Below the pieces are notes generated by a model. The model was not told the origin of the DNA. It saw nothing but the letters and a program-made list of their open reading frames with translations, and did no database searches. A program made the position numbers and the translations under genes. DNA of 7,162 bases from Thiomargarita sp. (GTDB taxonomy: Bacteria > Pseudomonadota > Gammaproteobacteria > Beggiatoales > Beggiatoaceae): contig JAUXCJ010000051.1 in assembly GCA_030618965.1 (NCBI GenBank), forward strand, positions 1-7,162, in the 5' to 3' direction. This document shows positions 5,385-7,162 of this stretch, piece by piece. How positions within the stretch are numbered: the first letter of the stretch is position 1; the number at the start of each line of letters is the position of its first letter.

Positions 5385-5837
5385 ATGTTACACAAATTAA
5401 AAATTTTACGATTTTTTCTGAGGCTCAATTTGAGTTTTCGCCTGGTATCAATGTAATTATTGGCGATAATGGCACAGGTAAAAGCCATTTACTTTATTTG
5501 GCTTATGTCATTGGATCTGTTTTGCACGATTATCTTTCAAGCAAAAATAAGAATCAGAATAAGGATTTGTGGCAACGTGGCTTAGCTGAGAAATTAAAAA
5601 AAGTATTTCAGCCCGAAAAATTAGGGCGTTTATGTCGCCTTAAAAAAACGACAACATGCTGAAATAACAATGGTTTACTCACTTTTAGGACAGCCACAAT
5701 TAACAACAGCCTTTTCATTTTTTGTCACAGCTAAAAAAAAGGTAAAAATGGCGCAATATCCGTCTGTTAGCTATAAATATCTACCAAAACCAGTATTTTT
5801 GCCAAGCTTTTTATCGTTTTATATGGAAAATGAATAA
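5385..5837 (+). pseudogene. Truncated, frameshifted AAA (SMC/ABC-like) ATPase fragment
   Basis: From 5387 the frame reads VTQIKNFTIFSEAQFEFSP then GINVIIGDNGTGKSHLL, an ATPase N-terminus with Walker A GDNGTGKS. The ATG at 5385 is one base out of this frame, so the start appears to have lost a base. At 5642-5648 a run of seven A shifts the frame. With six A the reading would be CRLKKRQHAEITMVYS, and the second frame continues to KPVFLPSFLSFYMENE and a TAA at 5835. The KPVFLP motif is typical of the family after the first conserved block. Walker B and the C-terminal half, over half of a normal protein, are missing. The end overlaps the ribosome binding site of the next ATPase gene, suggesting that the two were brought together by recombination. 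If the A-run is a sequencing error, the fragment is still truncated. Confidence 0.8.
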
Positions 5838-5848
5838 GGGAGCAATCC

Positions 5849-6997
5849 ATGTTAAAAAAATTACAAGTGCAAAATTTTAAGTCCATTTGGGAAGAATCCA
5901 TTGAACTTGGACAAATCAATGTGTTTATTGGTGAAAATGGCTCGGGAAAATCTAATCTGTTAGAAGCCTTAGCTGTTATGAGTGCGGCTAAACAGGAACG
6001 CTTAGATATTGAAGGACTCTATTCTAAAGGCGTGAGAATCGCTAAACCTAGCTTGACTTTTAGTTCATTTAATCATCACAAACAAAAACCACAGATTGAA
6101 ATAAGTGTTGTCTTTCAACAAGGTGAAAAACCAATAACGATTAAATCAGTACTTGAAACCGATAATACTGAAGGATATTTGTTCAATTGGAAAGATATTT
6201 ACGAGCAACAAGAACAGAAAGACGAGCAATTACAAATTCTTGCAGAACGTGTAGTGCCACTAGATGCCTTTTGGAAATTGTTAGAACAGCAACGCGAAAA
6301 TAAAGCCATTCTTTATAAACCGCTTAAAGAGTACCTAATTTACAATTTGGATACCAAAGCTTTACGTGGACTTTATTCTGAAAGCAAAAAAACCCCGCTA
6401 GGTATTAATGGCGAAAATTTAGATATTTTGCTCGCCAATTTTTCCGAACCAGAATTTGTCCAATTACAAAAATACGCTTATTTTATTAATTGGTTAGATG
6501 AGATTATGGTGGACACCGAAGATTTAATGAAATTTTCCCACCTCAAACCAAGTAGAAGCACATCTAAACTTTATTTCAAAGATAAGTTTATGATGAAACA
6601 GGCAAATATTTTTTCGGCTGAAAATGCTAACGAAGGTGTATTGCATATTTTATTTTACTTGGTACTCTTTATGAGTCCAAAAACACCTGCCCTGTTTGCT
6701 ATAGATAATATTGAATCTCACCTGAATCCGCATTTGTGTACAGAATTAATGAGAGTGATTTGCAAACTTGCTAAGGCAAGCAATAAACAGGCTTTGATAA
6801 CAACACATAACCCAGCAATCTTAGACGGACTTAACTTAAATGATGATGAGATTCGGCTATTTGAAATTTACAGAAATGATGAAGGTTATACTAAAACTCG
6901 TCGAATTCAACTGAATCCCGAAACCAAGCCGAAAAAAATCAAATTGTCAGAGCTTTGGATGAGGGGTTATTTGGGTGCGATTTCCAAGCAATTTTGA
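5849..6997 (+). CDS. AAA family ATPase (AAA_21/AAA_15, ABC/OLD-like)
   Basis: The 382-aa soluble protein has a complete ABC/SMC-type ATPase core. It has an N-terminal LQVQNFKSI strand, Walker A GENGSGKSN (residues 28-36), a long insertion with charged helices (about 110-250), a signature-like SAENANEG (256-263), Walker B ALFAIDNIE (281-289, Asp286 and Glu289) and an H-loop ITTHNP (317-322, His320). The C-terminal LSELWMRGYLGAI is shared by many predicted ATPases of this group. No TOPRIM or nuclease domain is fused, so it probably works with a separate partner, as ATPases of many phage-defence systems do. AAGGGAG sits 6 nt before the ATG. The preceding gene fragment ends 11 bases upstream. The frame is intact and all motifs are present, so it looks functional. 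The exact system (OLD/Gabija-like, PARIS-like or other) cannot be told from this protein alone. Confidence 0.88.
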   Translation: MLKKLQVQNFKSIWEESIELGQINVFIGENGSGKSNLLEALAVMSAAKQERLDIEGLYSKGVRIAKPSLTFSSFNHHKQKPQIEISVVFQQGEKPITIKSVLETDNTEGYLFNWKDIYEQQEQKDEQLQILAERVVPLDAFWKLLEQQRENKAILYKPLKEYLIYNLDTKALRGLYSESKKTPLGINGENLDILLANFSEPEFVQLQKYAYFINWLDEIMVDTEDLMKFSHLKPSRSTSKLYFKDKFMMKQANIFSAENANEGVLHILFYLVLFMSPKTPALFAIDNIESHLNPHLCTELMRVICKLAKASNKQALITTHNPAILDGLNLNDDEIRLFEIYRNDEGYTKTRRIQLNPETKPKKIKLSELWMRGYLGAISKQF

Positions 6998-7009
6998 CCA
7001 GATGATTAA

Positions 7010-7162
7010 AAGGCCATAGAAATCAATCAAACTCAGTCACTCATCCAAAAGCCACAAAAACGAAATAACCCAAATTATGCCCAAGAATTGAAAAACTATG
7101 CACAGACATTAAGAAAATCAGTAATTGATATAATCAACAAATGGTTACAAAACAATTATCAA
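7010..7162 (+). CDS. Possible partial gene at the right edge
   Basis: After a TAA at 7007 one frame stays open for 51 codons to the window end. It reads KAIEINQTQSLIQKPQKRN, then NPNYAQELKNYAQTLRKS, then VIDIINKWLQNNYQ. No ATG and no ribosome binding site is visible; only ATA, ATC or TTG could start it. The NYAQTLRKS then ID-x-x-NKWLQ run loosely recalls the opening of DUF559 endonuclease-like proteins, but the match is weak and could be chance or a decayed copy. No terminator separates it from the ATPase gene. Confidence 0.2.

Noticed and set aside
5609..5628. Small GCCC/GGGC hairpin in the ATPase fragment as a terminator
   Set aside because: It is only four base pairs inside coding sequence and is followed by no T-run.
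1..7162. CRISPR array, tRNA or rRNA genes
   Set aside because: No regularly spaced repeats, and no tRNA-like cloverleaf or rRNA sequence, could be seen on either strand.

Overview
The window looks like an AT-rich accessory region of a bacterial chromosome, probably gammaproteobacterial. A sulfur-oxidiser of the Beggiatoa/Thiothrix kind would fit the mix of hydrogenase maturation, dense insertions, palindromic repeats and integron cassettes, but no marker gene here proves it. The one ordinary metabolic gene, hypE, reads leftwards at the left edge and is visibly richer in G+C than the rest. Everything to its right reads rightwards and is largely mobile or decayed.

Layout: (1) 1-71, two hairpins downstream of hypE. 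(2) 72-1070, hypE on the minus strand. (3) 1071-1256, a divergent intergenic region with a perfect 16-bp-arm palindrome and a promoter that would start a leaderless message. (4) 1257-3736, a gene for an AAA+ ATPase with a DUF4143 C-terminal domain. It is split by an IS630-family element (1572-2858, TA target duplicated, terminal repeats visible) and also carries a TAG nonsense codon at 2882. The IS transposase itself contains two related, near-perfect 39-42 bp palindromic insertions. Both keep the frame, but the second brings in a TGA stop. (5) 3737-3999, AT-rich non-coding DNA. (6) 4000-5164, an integron gene cassette bounded by two attC-like sites. It carries a stand-alone Lrp/AsnC ligand-binding (RAM) domain gene and, one base later, a gene for an unknown protein with one N-terminal membrane helix. 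(7) 5165-5384, non-coding. A 40-bp direct repeat at 3736 and 5308 brackets the cassette region. (8) 5385-5837, a truncated and frameshifted SMC/ABC-like AAA ATPase fragment. (9) 5849-6997, an intact 382-aa ATPase of the AAA_21/AAA_15 type. (10) 6998-7162, an open frame running off the edge.

How the parts may work together: the two cassette genes are probably co-transcribed, and a small-molecule-sensing RAM domain next to a membrane-anchored protein suggests a two-part system, though its job is unknown. The intact ATPase may belong to a defence-type module whose partner lies beyond the right edge. The IS, the palindromes, the 40-bp repeat and the attC sites suggest repeated rounds of insertion here. 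The most unusual signals are the palindrome family that invades a transposase in frame, and the two-gene cassette with a G9 tract in its membrane-protein gene.
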